Positions 1-10,015 of a DNA stretch of 64,000 nt are shown here, piece by piece. Origin of the DNA: Chlorella sorokiniana (taxonomy: Eukaryota; Chlorophyta; Trebouxiophyceae; Chlorellales; Chlorellaceae); contig CP084613.1 in NCBI GenBank assembly GCA_025917655.1, positions 2,730,001 to 2,794,000 on the forward strand, written 5' to 3'. Position numbers and translations under genes: made by a program. Each line of letters starts with the position of its first letter. Within the stretch, counting starts at the first letter, position 1. The notes under the pieces were generated by a model, which worked only from the letters and a program-made list of their open reading frames with translations, was not told the DNA's origin and searched no databases.

Positions 1-224
1 GTATGCAGCTGGGTGCATTGGGCACCGTCTGGTGGGCAGTGGCGAGCGGCGTGATTGGCAAGAATGCAATGGATCCGCTGGCGGGAGAGGCGGATGCGAC
101 TGTCTCAAGCAGCGTCAATACTGCACGCGATGCAGTGCCCATCATGTGTTGGATTGAAACTGGCATCTTTGGCGTCATGCTGCTCAGCTCGATCTTCCGC
201 GTGTGCAATTGCTGCGGCCGCTGA
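1..224 (+). CDS. 3' end of a small multi-pass membrane protein (partial)
   Basis: Only the last exon is in the window. A splice acceptor (TATGCAG) ends at about base 8, and the reading frame runs to a TGA at 222-224. The visible 72 residues hold two hydrophobic stretches, one near the start (around LGTVWWAVASGVIG) and one near the end (ETGIFGVMLLSSIF), followed by a short Cys-rich tail, CNCCGR. This looks like the last part of a tetraspan or MARVEL-like membrane protein, but the family cannot be fixed from so little. The CNCC tail could be palmitoylated, which is inference. Confidence 0.45.
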   Translation, partial: MQLGALGTVWWAVASGVIGKNAMDPLAGEADATVSSSVNTARDAVPIMCWIETGIFGVMLLSSIFRVCNCCGR

Positions 225-664
225 ATTTCTTGCCATGATGGTGTGGCAATTATGATCACATATGTTGTGCACATGCGGGCCAGCTCATCTGCAGTACTTT
301 GTGATCATTGTAGTCAACTTTGCTTGAACCTTACATCATTCTGTTCTTCGGTCCCAAAGCCCCGCTTTCCCTGTCGCCTGGCCATTCCCCCTTCACACAA
401 GCAGCATCTGAGCCTTATGCACAGGCGAGACTGCAACCATTCCGGGAAGTTAGCCAGCAATGCACAATAACCAACAGATGGTTTCCGGGCATTTCGGTGC
501 ACTGCCTGGCATCATCAGCATGGACAGCCTCAGCGCAGGACGGACGGCATGACGGCGTGGGCCCGCCACTGGGCTTCCCATGCAGCCTGGGCTTCTTGCA
601 ACCCGCAAGCCCTTTTTCGTCACCTCTACTGCTGTGAATCCTACCACAGAATCGTTTTGGAAGG
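225..664. other. Intergenic: 3' flank of the first gene and promoter of MPDU1
   Basis: No exon with a recognisable protein or clean splice sites was found on either strand. Open frames here overlap each other in several phases and look accidental. The segment should hold the 3' untranslated region of the membrane-protein gene and the promoter of the MPDU1-like gene. Confidence 0.4.
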
Positions 665-1814
665 ATGGCAGGATTTGTCGGCTTGTTGCGCTTGGCTCTG
701 GACGAGGTCTTGCAGGGCAGAATGCCCTCTCCCGACATCAGCAAGGCCCTGATCAGTAAGGCAAGGCAACAGCACAGCCTTCCCTCGCTATTCCTTGAAA
801 CTCGACAAGCAAGCGGACGGACACACTGGAAGCCTCACCCGCATCCACATACGCATGTGATGTAGGGCTTGGGCTATGGCATCCTTGCGGGCAGCACGCT
901 CGTCAAGGTGCCCCAGGTGGCCAACGTCGTTCGGGCGCGCAGCGCTGCAGGGCTGTCGCCGCTAGCATTTGAGCTTGAAACGCTGGGCCTCATAATTGCC
1001 GTCACCTATGGCTTCCTGATGGGCCTCCCCTTCAGCGCGTTCGGCGAGACAGTAGTGAGTGATGTGCTGTGGGACAGGGGAAGTGAACGTTGATGCCGTC
1101 TTTGTTTTGCTGTGCTGCACAAGGCCACATCTCCCCCCTCTCCCTGCAGGCGCTGTTCTTACAAAACAACGTCCTGTTGTTCCTGATATACTACTTTCAG
1201 CGGCGTTCCCTCGCGCGCACTGTCACGCTGCTGGCGCTGCTTGCAGGCTGCAGCTTCCTTGCGCTCTCCGGGAGCCTCAGCTCTGCAGCCATTTCCACGC
1301 TTTACGACTTCAACAACCTCATTCTGATTGCTTCCAGGTGCTATGCATGGGTCAGGCACACATACGTAGCCCCACCCGATGGTCAGCCTGTTGCTGTCGA
1401 ACTTTCTGTCAGCGTCGGCCTGCTTTTGGAGCCAGGCTGCATGTTGACGTGCTTGCCCTGCCCTGGACCATGAGCATGCAGGGTGCCCCAGATCATGCAG
1501 AACTTCAGTGCACGCTCCACCGGGCAGCTGTCGCTGATCACCTATGCCCTGAACACGGCGGGTGCCGCCGCCGCATCTTCACGTCCATCCAGGAGAAGGC
1601 AGGGGCGGCAATGCTGCGTGGAGCCATTATCAGTAAGTGGCCCTGAGCGCGGGTCTCCAAAGCTGTCTCACGGAGGCTTGTTGTGACTTTCCAAGTTGCT
1701 GATAGGAATAATTGCGATGTTGGTGCAGGTGCCCTGCTAAATGCCGTGCTGGCACTGCAGATTGTGGTGTATGGCAAAAGGCCAGCTGCTCAGGGCAAGA
1801 AGAAGACTTTTTGA
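665..1814 (+). CDS. MPDU1: Mannose-P-dolichol utilization defect 1 (MPDU1/Lec35) homologue, PQ-loop membrane protein
   Basis: This is an ER membrane protein needed for use of dolichol-phosphate-mannose and -glucose as sugar donors in N-glycan and GPI precursor assembly. Five exons: 665-760, 866-1054, 1150-1337, 1482-1632, 1729-1814. The first PQ-loop reads LVKVPQVANVVRARSAAGLS and is followed by FELETLG; the second reads RVPQIMQNFSARSTGQLS and is followed by IFTSIQEKAG, both diagnostic of the family. A Lys-rich tail (GKKKTF) ends the protein, as in plant MPDU1. Intron 1 uses a GC donor: exon 1 ends ISK, matching the plant LISK-LGY junction, and only the AAG|GCAAGG site keeps the frame. Near 1565-1572 the frame slips within a GCC repeat between NTAG and RIFTS, most likely an assembly indel. 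TGTAA follows at 1856-1860. Confidence 0.88.
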
Positions 1815-1855
1815 GGCCTTTTCCTGAGCAAGTGCCTGTGAAGCTTGCTTCATGC

Positions 1856-1860
1856 TGTAA
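1856..1860 (+). terminator. TGTAA polyadenylation signal of the MPDU1 gene
   Basis: TGTAA is the chlorophyte equivalent of AAUAAA. It lies about 42 bases after the MPDU1 stop codon. The 379 bases between the two convergent stop codons (1814 and 2194) hold no other feature I can support. Confidence 0.55.
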
Positions 1861-2193
1861 AGGACGCGGCACCAAACTTCTCTGAAACAACAGCTCGCTT
1901 TATCAGCGAAAGGATAATTCTGTTGCACGTGGAAGGAACAGCGGTAGCAGGAGCAAATTGAATGATTTTGCAAGAGGTCATGTTTGCACAGTGGGCCGTG
2001 GAGGAGGCGATGTGCCCACTGGGAAGGAACAAAAGCATGGAACGAGTTATGTAGAAGTACAGCGAGCGGTCAGCAGGGCCTCCTCTCGTCGCCAAACCGT
2101 CGGCTAAAGGGCCCAGCTGCCGTACTGGCCAGCGGTGAGTGCAGGCAGCGCACGTAGACTGAGCGCTGGTTGCTGCCGCAATCGTGACTGCAC

Positions 2194-3405
2194 TCAGCAG
2201 CAGCTGCTCTTCTGCGTGGCAATGGACTTGCCCTCGCCCGGCCTGATGGTGTTGGCTGGCTTGTTCATGGCAGGCTCGCGGGCCATGCGGTTCTTGATCT
2301 CTGCCGCCATAGTCATGAACGCCTGCTCCACATTCGACGCGTTCTTGGCGCTTGTCTCGATGTAGGGAATGCCGATTTCATCTGCAAATGCCTTGGCCGT
2401 GTTGAAATCCACCACGCGCTTGCTTGTCAAGTCAGTCTGGGGCAGGGGCGGGTCAAAAGGCAGAGTGAGCGCACACCATGCAGGATGCTGTGCAGCACAG
2501 CCGCTGCAAAGCGTAGATGCAATCCTGGCAAACTACCGCAGGCAACGGGAGCCGCACCTTGTTGCCAACCAGCAGCTTGTTCACGTTCTCATTTGCATAT
2601 CTGTCAATCTCGTTGAGCCACTGCTTCACATTGTTGAAGCTCTCTTGGTCAGTCACATCAAACACCACAATGATGCCGTGCGCGCCGCGGTAGTAGCTGC
2701 TGGTGATGGTGCGGAAACGCTCTTGGCCTGCTGTGTCCCACTGCAGCGAGGCAGCGGGATTGGAAGGTTGAAAAGGATGTGCTGCTGGTGCAAGAATGGG
2801 CTGCCAGCCCATGGGTCACAAACATTGGCATTGCTGCCGCTTACGATTTGCAGCTTGATGACTTTGCCATCCAGCTCCACCGTCCTGATTTTCTGCAGCA
2901 GCTCGAGCAAACGGTTGAGAGCATCAGGAGAAGAACAAAGCGGAAATAAGCATGCAAAGTGATGACAGGATCCAACTGCATTTGAGACACGTCTAGCTGC
3001 CAGGGCTCACAAAGTCTACGCCGATGGTGGAAATGTAGCTCTCTGTGTATGTGTCATCCTGCAGGAGAATCATTCGCAAGTGAAATCAGAGAGGGCGCAA
3101 CGCGGTGTCGACAGAAGCTCAAGAAATGCTATAGGCAACCAGCTGACCAGCAACAAGGCCGCTCAAGACGGCAGGCGGCTCACCGCAAACCGCAGCAGCA
3201 GGCAAGACTTGCCGACTCCCGAGTCTCCAATGAGAAGAAGCTGCAGGGACAAAGGGAAAGAGGGCGCCTTAGGGCTCAGTGAGGGCCTGCAGAGGCGCCC
3301 TCTGATCGTCGATCGCCTCACTGTAGTCAAAGTGCTTTGCGCCTTAGCCAGGGCTCCCAGGCCCTTCACCTTGAACAGGAAATCGTACTCGGACTGGTGT
3401 GCCAT
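2194..3405 (-). CDS. RAB1: Rab1/YPT1-family small GTPase
   Basis: This is an ER-to-Golgi Rab GTPase (plant RABD, algal YptV1). Six exons read without a break to 204 residues: 3370-3405, 3184-3240, 3011-3058, 2845-2892, 2558-2740, 2194-2436. All GTPase motifs are present: P-loop GDSGVGKS, switch I with [31 protein letters not shown] from VGNK plus the following D in TD, and ETSAKNA. The C-terminus SSCC is a double geranylgeranylation motif. The Rab1-specific switch I/interswitch sequence and near-perfect length support RAB1 over Rab8. It sits 3' to 3' with the MPDU1 gene and 5' to 5' with Sec24, another ER-exit factor, sharing the promoter region 3406-3740 with it. Confidence 0.95.
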
Positions 3406-3740
3406 GGCGAGGTCGAGAGGAGGGAGGAGTTGTTGCGCGGCCACTCCTGCTGCTGTCTGGAAGGGACTCTCGATTCTATCAGACGGCGCAGAAAGCACAG
3501 TGAAGGAGGAGAATAGCAGGCAAGGTCCGGAAGAACCAGTGTCCTTCACACAGCAGGCGACACACGCGCCCTTCTTCTTGCGCCCCCATGCGGAAGGGGG
3601 CTCGATGTGACACCTAGAAGTGCCTGTTCCTATATTCAACTAGAAAAAGGGCCTTTGTTCCGTGCTGGCCAGAACAGGTTCCACTTTGTTGATCGCTTGA
3701 CCGCCAACCCGTCTGCAGCAATTGGAGCGCTTTTTAGGCG

Positions 3741-6700
3741 ATGCAGCCGCCAGGGCGGCCCCTTGGGGGCCGCCAGCTCACCAATACCCACAGCAGCAGC
3801 AGCAACAGCAGCAACAGCAACAACAAGCGGGCTTGGCGCCGCCTGGCATGCGCACAACGCTTCATACGGGTGATCTTTGATGTATTGTACGTGCCTGTAG
3901 GGTGTTGGACTTGCTCACAGGTTGGGCGCGCTGCTCTGCCGTCACTGCCGCCACCTTCTCCAGATGATACTTGTTACGGCATGAATGCAGGAAGTGAGTA
4001 GTGCCCGTGATCTCTTTTTGCTGTCTGCAGGTCAATTACAGGGACATGCTTCATTGAATCACAATGGGAACTACCCTGCTGGGGTCAGGCCGCCTGCCGG
4101 CCCCCACATTCACAGCCGCTGCCTCCAACCACCCAGCTTCAGCAGATGAAGTTGGGGCTAGAGGTTCCATCGCAGCAGCAGCCTGGCATGCGGCCCCCTG
4201 GCATGCTACATAGTGCTTCAAGGCCTGTAGGCGTACCTCCAGCGACTGGACGAGGCCTGGCAGCGCGGCCCGTAGCTCCCCACGTCGCAAACGGACATGG
4301 CGCACAGCAGCCCAGAGGCCCTGGCATGCAGCAGCAGGCCCCAAGCATGCCGGGTATCCGACCTGGCGCACGTGGTGCACAGCCAGTCCCTGGTGTGTCA
4401 CGACTGTCAGCAGCAGCAGGAGCAGCATCGCTGGCATCAGGGGGCAGCTGCCTGCGCCCGGTGTTCCTGTTGGCCGGCAAGGTCCGCCTGGCATGGCCCC
4501 ACCTGAGGCTCGCGCAGGCATGCCTGGCGCTCCTTTTGGACAGCCAGCACCGCAAACGGCAGGAACTTCTCAGCCCGTGGGACCGCCTCTGCGTCCTCCA
4601 CCCCCGGGGCCACCTCGTTGCCATCCCAGCCTGGCTCTGCAACATCGGGCGGGGCACCACCTGCAGGCTTCACCACACCTCGCAAGCCAGGCATGCCGCA
4701 GCAAGGGCATGGCACGCCGCCGCCGTTCTCGGTGCAGATGTCTACCCCCAGCCCTGTCAAGCGCGATGTGCAGCCTCCAGCGATGGGTGCTGGCGCTCAG
4801 GCTGGTGAGGGCTGCCATCTTTGCTCCTTGCAGGGACATACCATATTGTTTGCACTTTTGCCTGTGTTCATTCAAAATACATCATGGTTGCGACAACGCT
4901 CAATGCGTTATGACGAGTAATGATGAGTATCGTGTCGCTCTGCAGGATTTCATCCCCCCACCGGTTGGCGGCATGCCCTCATTTGGCACCACTGGCACGG
5001 GCGGTTTTTGCAACGACCGCCAGGCGTGCCTGCAACTGCACTCTCCCAACAGCAGGGGTCCAATGTGCATGGCACAATGCAGCACACGATACCAAGCATG
5101 CCGCAGCTGCCAATGTCCGGCATGCAGCCGGGCTTGCGGCCCCCGCCCATTCCAGGCATGCAGCCAGGGATACCGCCACAGGCGCCCATGCCAGGCATGC
5201 AGCCAGGGATGACGCCACAGGCGCCCATGCCTGGAATGATGCAAGCCCCGCCGGCATCCGCCACAAGCAAGATTGATCCGTCCCAGGTACCTCGGCCCAT
5301 GCCGTATGCCATACCCACCCAGGTGAGCAGCCTGAAGCGGGGCCGTGTTGGCCTCGGCATGCTGCTTGCCCTGCCTTTGGCTGGTCTGGCCGCGGCACCC
5401 TGGCATCACACTCACACCGGGTGGAAGCCGACCGCACCTGCCTGCCCTGCGGCACGCGCGCACCAGCAGGTGTTTGAGACGCGGCGGGAGGGGACCCATG
5501 CCATCCCACCGGCTTGCGACGCGCCCATTGTGGTGCGCGACCGTGGCTCTTGCGGCCCCCGCTTCATCCGCTCCACCCTCAACATGGTGCCCCAGAGCTC
5601 CGACATCCTGCGCGGAGCCAGCCTGCCGCTTGTGGCCATCATCTGCCCTCTGGCACTGCAAGACCCGGTGGACGACGCTGTGGAGGTCGGTGTGTTGGGT
5701 GGGAGCGAGTTCCTGTGGGTGACTGACCCAAGGAGTGCGGGTGGTTGCAGCGGAAGCAGTTGGCCTTCCTACCAAACTCGACACCCCCTGCTCTGCTGCG
5801 ACCTCGCGTGCCCCTGGCAGGTGGTGGACTGCACCACCAGCGGCCCGATGCGCTGCTCTTCCTGCAAGGCCTACGTCAACCCGTACATGCGTTGGGTGGA
5901 GGGCGGGCGCGTTATGCAGTGCGCCTTCTGCGGCGCATCCACCGAGGTGCCCCTGATTACCAGTGCTTCACGGGGCCGGACGGCGAGCGGCGCGACAAGC
6001 ACGAGAGGCCAGAGCTGTGCAGGGGGTGAGGGCATGGGCTGGGCAGCCTGGCGCGAGAACGCTGGGTGCGGGGGGCGGGGATGGACAACTAGCGTGACCC
6101 ATAACTGCCCGCCCTGCCACCATTTCGTTATGCGCTGCGCTTGCCCCCTTCCCGCCTGGGTGTCCAGCTCCATCGAGTTTTTGGTGGGCGGCGAGTACCA
6201 GGTGCGGCCGCCCATGCGCCCCACCCACTTCTTCCTGATCGACGTCAGCCAGCCAGCCATTGCTTCGGGGCCACCCTCGCCGTCTGCTCCTCGGTGGCGC
6301 GATTGCTGGACGAACTGCCGGGCGGGGACCGCACGCAGGTGTGCAGCAAGCCTGCAAAATGCGGACAGCAGGTGTTGGTCACGCGTTTACGCGTGCGGGC
6401 GGGATCGGGGCGTGCGTGCTCCTTCCGTCCTGGTGGGCTATTGCTGCTGACAACAGCTGTGCCGTGCCTTGGCAACTCTGCAGGTGTGTGTGGCCACCTT
6501 TGACTCCACCATCCACTTCTACAGCCTGCGGGCGGGCCAGGCGCAGCCCCACATGCTGGTTGTGCCCGACGTGACCGACGTGTACTGCCCGCTGGCGGGC
6601 AACGTGGTGGTCAGCCTGAGCCAGTCCAAGGAGCTGGTTCGTGGGGGCTGGGGGCTGGCGGCCGTGCATGGCCTGGCACACACACCCGCGACCGGGGACC

Positions 6701-9029
6701 TATCTTCGGCCGGGCGACCTGCTGACCCAGCCGCAAGCACCGCTAGGCTTGCATTTTGTGGCTCCCCGCACCAACCAAACTGCCACCCCCGCCACCCCTC
6801 CACGATCAGGTTGTCTCCCTGCTGGAGTCCATCCCCAAGATGTTTGCCGGGACCCAGGTGCAGGAGACGTGCGGCGGCGCGGCCCTCAAGTCGGCCGTGG
6901 AGGCGCTGAAGGGCGGCGAGGGCGGCCGCCTGCACGCCTTCCTGTGCACCCTGCCCCGCCGCGGCGCGCTGCACTTGCGCCTACGCGAGGTGGGGCGCCC
7001 CCAACCGACCGCGACAACCTCGACTCGCTGCTGCCCGAGGGCAAGGAGTTTGGGGCCCTGGCGCTGGATGCTGCGGAGCACCAGGTCAGCGTGGACCTCT
7101 TCCTGCTGGCGCAGTCGTACGTGGATGCTGCCACGCTGGGCACCCTCTGCGCAAACACCGGCGGCTCGCTGCACCACTGGTGCCCCTGGAACCCCGCCCT
7201 GGACGCCGACGAGCTGCACAACGACCTGCGCTGGGTGCTGACGCGGCCGCAGGTGTGGGGGCGAGGGGCCGTGGCGGCAGGCAGGGGCGCCTGGTGGGCT
7301 CTGCACGCGCAGACCCGGGGGCACGTGGCTGCAGAGTGCGCCCAGGCAGGAATGGTTGACCCGCCCCCCTCCCCCTCTCCTCAGGGCCTGGAGGCGGTGG
7401 GTCGCCTGCGCGTGTCGCGCGGCCTGCTGGTGGAGCGCTACCTGGGCGCCTTCTACCGCCGCGTGGACACAGACCTCAACTTCCCCGCGCTGTCCTGCGA
7501 CCACAGCGTGGCGGCCAAGCTGGCGTATGAGGTGGGCAGTGCGGCTGGCGGGAATAGGCAGGGCAGGGTGGGGGCGTGGGGCTGGAGGCATGCAGCACTA
7601 GCCGGCGCGCCTGGGCAAGTGCGCTGTGGGACACACCGGCCCCCGCCGCTGCGCCCTTGGTCGAGAGCAGGAGAGGCTGGCGGAGCGCGGCGAGGCGTAC
7701 CTGCAGTTTGCGCTGCTGTACACCACCATCGGCGGGGAGCGGCGCGTGCGGGTGCACACGCTGGCGCTGCCCATCACGCAGTCGCTGGGCACCACCTTCC
7801 GCGGCGCCGACCTGGATGCGTACATGTCGTACGTGTCGCGCAAGGTGGCCAGCCAGGTGTGTGCTGCCCGGGGGGCCGGGCGCGCGGTGGTGTGTGACAT
7901 TTGTGGCAGCGGTAAAAGTAGAGGGGTGGAGGAGGTGAGGGGGAGACCATTGGGCACTAGGGCAGCGCCGAGTGCTCTGGCCCTGGTCAGGCCCGCATGC
8001 CTGCACGTATCCCACGCCCTGTCCTCTCCCTCTGCTGCAGGTCCCCGGCCATGCTTTGGGTGCCTGCAAGGAAGCAATCAACAAGGCGGCGGCGGACGCG
8101 CTGCTGGCCTACCGCACGCACTGCGCCGGCGCGTCATCCTCCGGCCAGCTCGTCCTGCCCGAGGCACTCAAGCTGCTGCCCCTCTACACCCTCGCCCTCA
8201 CCAAGGCTCCCGTCTTCCGCACAGACTCCCGCCCGGACGTGCGTGCCGCCGCCATGTGGCGCCTGCTCTCCCTGCCGGCGCACAAGGCGGTGCCGCTGGT
8301 GTATGCGCGCATGTTGCCCCTGCATGGCCTGCTGGACCGACCGCAGGTGCGCTGGGCATTGCGAAAGTACGAGGGCTGATTTGTAAGTGCTGCTCATGCT
8401 TAGGGTGGGCGCGATGTGTGATTTTGCACTGAGTGGCTCGTTGAGGTCATTTTTTCCTTTTTTTTAGCGCGCAGTTCAGCTGGCTTTTGCCGGTGTCCCC
8501 GCAGAATGCGCTGCCCATGCCAGACAAGCTGTGGCTGTCTGCTGAAAAGCTGGACCCCGAGGGAGTCTTCCTGTTGGAGAACGGGTTTGAGGCCTTTGTG
8601 TTTGTGGGCAAGGCGGTGCCACCCGACACCCTGCAGGCGCTGCTGGGTGAGGTTGCATGCGGCCCCACGCTACCGCGTCCTGGTGCTGAGCAGTCTGCCC
8701 TGTCGCTGGATGTTGTGCCGCCCTGATCCCCCGCTCCCTGCCCTGCTGGCGCTGCCGCAGGTTTGCCCAGCCTGGATGGCCTGGACCCGCAGCGCACGCT
8801 GCTGCTGCCCACGTTGGACACGCCGCTCAGCCGCGCTGTGCACGCCCTGCTGGACGAGGTGCGGCGCCAGCGCGCTGCCTACCTGCACCTGCGCGTCCTG
8901 CGGCGGGGCGACCCTCTCGAGGGCTCCTTCTACTCGGCGCTGGTGGAGGACCGCAGCCCAGCGGCGGGCATGAGCTATGTGGAGTACCTCTGCTTCCTGC
9001 ACCGACAGATACAGAACAAGCTCAGCTAG
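3741..9029 (+). CDS. SEC24: COPII coat subunit Sec24 (plant Sec24C/D-like)
   Basis: Sec24 is the cargo-selecting subunit of the COPII inner coat at ER exit sites. In order: a Gln-run (CAG/CAA codons at about 3788-3829), a long Pro/Met/Gly-rich region with two 39-bp repeats, the four-Cys zinc finger (MRCSSCKAY at 5850-5880, then MQCAFCG), trunk/vWA segments PTHFFLIDVS and ATFDSTIHFYSLRAG, the beta-sandwich and helical parts (SRGLLVERYLGAFYRRVD, VRVHTLALPIT), and the gelsolin domain ending SYVEYLCFLHRQIQNKLS with TAG at 9027-9029. At least ten exons. The frame changes with no intron in several places (near 4110, 4500, 4610, 5005, 5950, 6265), mostly in GC-rich runs, which I read as assembly indels. 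The start codon is uncertain because the Gln-run is not in frame with the ATG at 3741. Confidence 0.9.
3782..3829 (+). repeat. Polyglutamine-coding CAG/CAA tract
   Basis: About a dozen CAG and CAA codons in a row begin after a Tyr-Pro near the Sec24 N-terminus. The mixture of CAG and CAA makes it less prone to slippage than a pure CAG run. In the adjacent frames the tract would read poly-Ser or poly-Ala, and the Pro-rich flanks show that the Gln frame is the coding one. Confidence 0.7.
5152..5229 (+). repeat. Two tandem 39-bp units in the Sec24 N-terminal region
   Basis: Units 5152-5190 and 5191-5229 differ at a few bases only and encode two copies of a 13-residue PGMQPGI/MPPQ/TPQAPM-like peptide. 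A third, shorter and diverged copy flanks them. The reading frame is kept because the unit is a multiple of three. Confidence 0.75.
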
Positions 9030-9122
9030 CGGTGCCAGGCAGCCTCTTCTCGGCGACTCGCACAGCCATCTGCCGTCGCCCTGGTTGCCGCATTTGTCAA
9101 CTTGCTTCCCCTTCTAATTTTG

Positions 9123-9127
9123 TTACA
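9123..9127 (-). terminator. TGTAA signal (minus strand) for the micro-gene
   Basis: TTACA on the plus strand reads TGTAA on the minus strand, 61 bases after the proposed minus-strand stop at 9188-9190. It lies within the Sec24 3' flank. The nearest plus-strand TGTAA for Sec24 is much farther away, at 9895-9899. Confidence 0.4.
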
Positions 9128-9189
9128 ACCCATGGCCTGGCAGGTGACAGCAAGCCGCCAGCGCGCTACGAGTGCACCCTGTTCAGCTC

Positions 9190-9504
9190 AGGCTGGCCAT
9201 TTCCTTGGCGTCACGAGCCGCTGAGGCAGCCTGTTCTCGTAGGGTTGGCTCGCCCTGCAAAGCACAGTCTCTCATGCTGGGGGTGGGGTGGCATTTTGTG
9301 CTTGACGCTGCCACGCTCGCAACGCAGGCTGACCTGCTTTAGTATGTCCTGGCCCGCGCGAGCAACAGCGCCCGGATCCTGCCGAATTGCCTCCATCTGC
9401 ACCTTGGCTGACGCGGCGAGGTTGGGCTGGCCCTGCGTGCTGCTGCCCACCCCAGTGCCCAAGCCCTCCTCTGCCACACTCGTGTCCATTCCTTTGCTGC
9501 TCAT
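9190..9504 (-). CDS. Possible two-exon micro-gene, 63-residue acidic soluble protein
   Basis: The ATG at 9502-9504 opens a 57-codon exon (9334-9504) ending in a donor CAG|GTCAGC. An acceptor at about 9207 (CCAAG) adds EMASLS and a TGA at 9188-9190. The peptide has hydrophilic, helix-friendly composition (AASAKVQMEAIRQDPGAVAR) unlike the Cys/Arg-rich noise frames nearby, and a minus-strand TGTAA follows. I do not recognise a family. It would lie between the Sec24 3' end and the sulfotransferase promoter. The alternative is an antisense open frame in the Sec24 3' untranslated region. The weak pyrimidine tract before the acceptor counts against it. Confidence 0.35.
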
Positions 9505-10015
9505 GATACAGAGCAAGTGGATAGTTGCTGTGGGGTGGCAATGCAAAACCAAAAGGTTTGATGTGTATCCAAAAGGCAACCTCCCCAAAAGGCAGCTGCT
9601 AGGGAGGTGACATCCGTTGCATACTGCAGCGTTTAGCTATGCTTATTTTGCGCAGCTAAGTTTGCATCCAGCTCAATGTTGTCCTAAAGTTCTGTCGAAC
9701 AACTTGCAGCTGACAAGCCATCTGGCAACTACCTGCCTGAACAGCAGGTAGTTTCGGTATTGCGTCGCATGAGTTCTTTTCCATTGTACAACTCTGACGT
9801 AGCTAAGTCAACAGCAAACACGGCATGGCGAGGTCGATTGCTGGCAGGAAGTTGACAGCGGGCTTCTTTGCTGGCAGGAGTTTCGTATCTCCCTTGTAAC
9901 TGTATTTTTTAGCGAAGATGCCGTAATAATCGGCGGGCAAGTCGTTTCTGCCGTCCTCTGTCCGCAATCTGCACATGTGGGCTGTCTTTCCGAGCTTGCC
10001 GGTCAACCAGCGTCA
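9505..10015. other. Intergenic: shared 5' region of the micro-gene and the sulfotransferase
   Basis: No protein I can support. A minus-strand open frame at 9803-10006 has no splice context or recognisable motif. A plus-strand TGTAA at 9895-9899 could mark a distal end of the Sec24 transcript. AT content is higher than in the coding parts, as expected for a promoter. Confidence 0.4.

Noticed and set aside
9803-10006. 67-codon minus-strand open frame upstream of the sulfotransferase
   Set aside because: No splice context, no motif and unlike composition. It sits in a promoter region.
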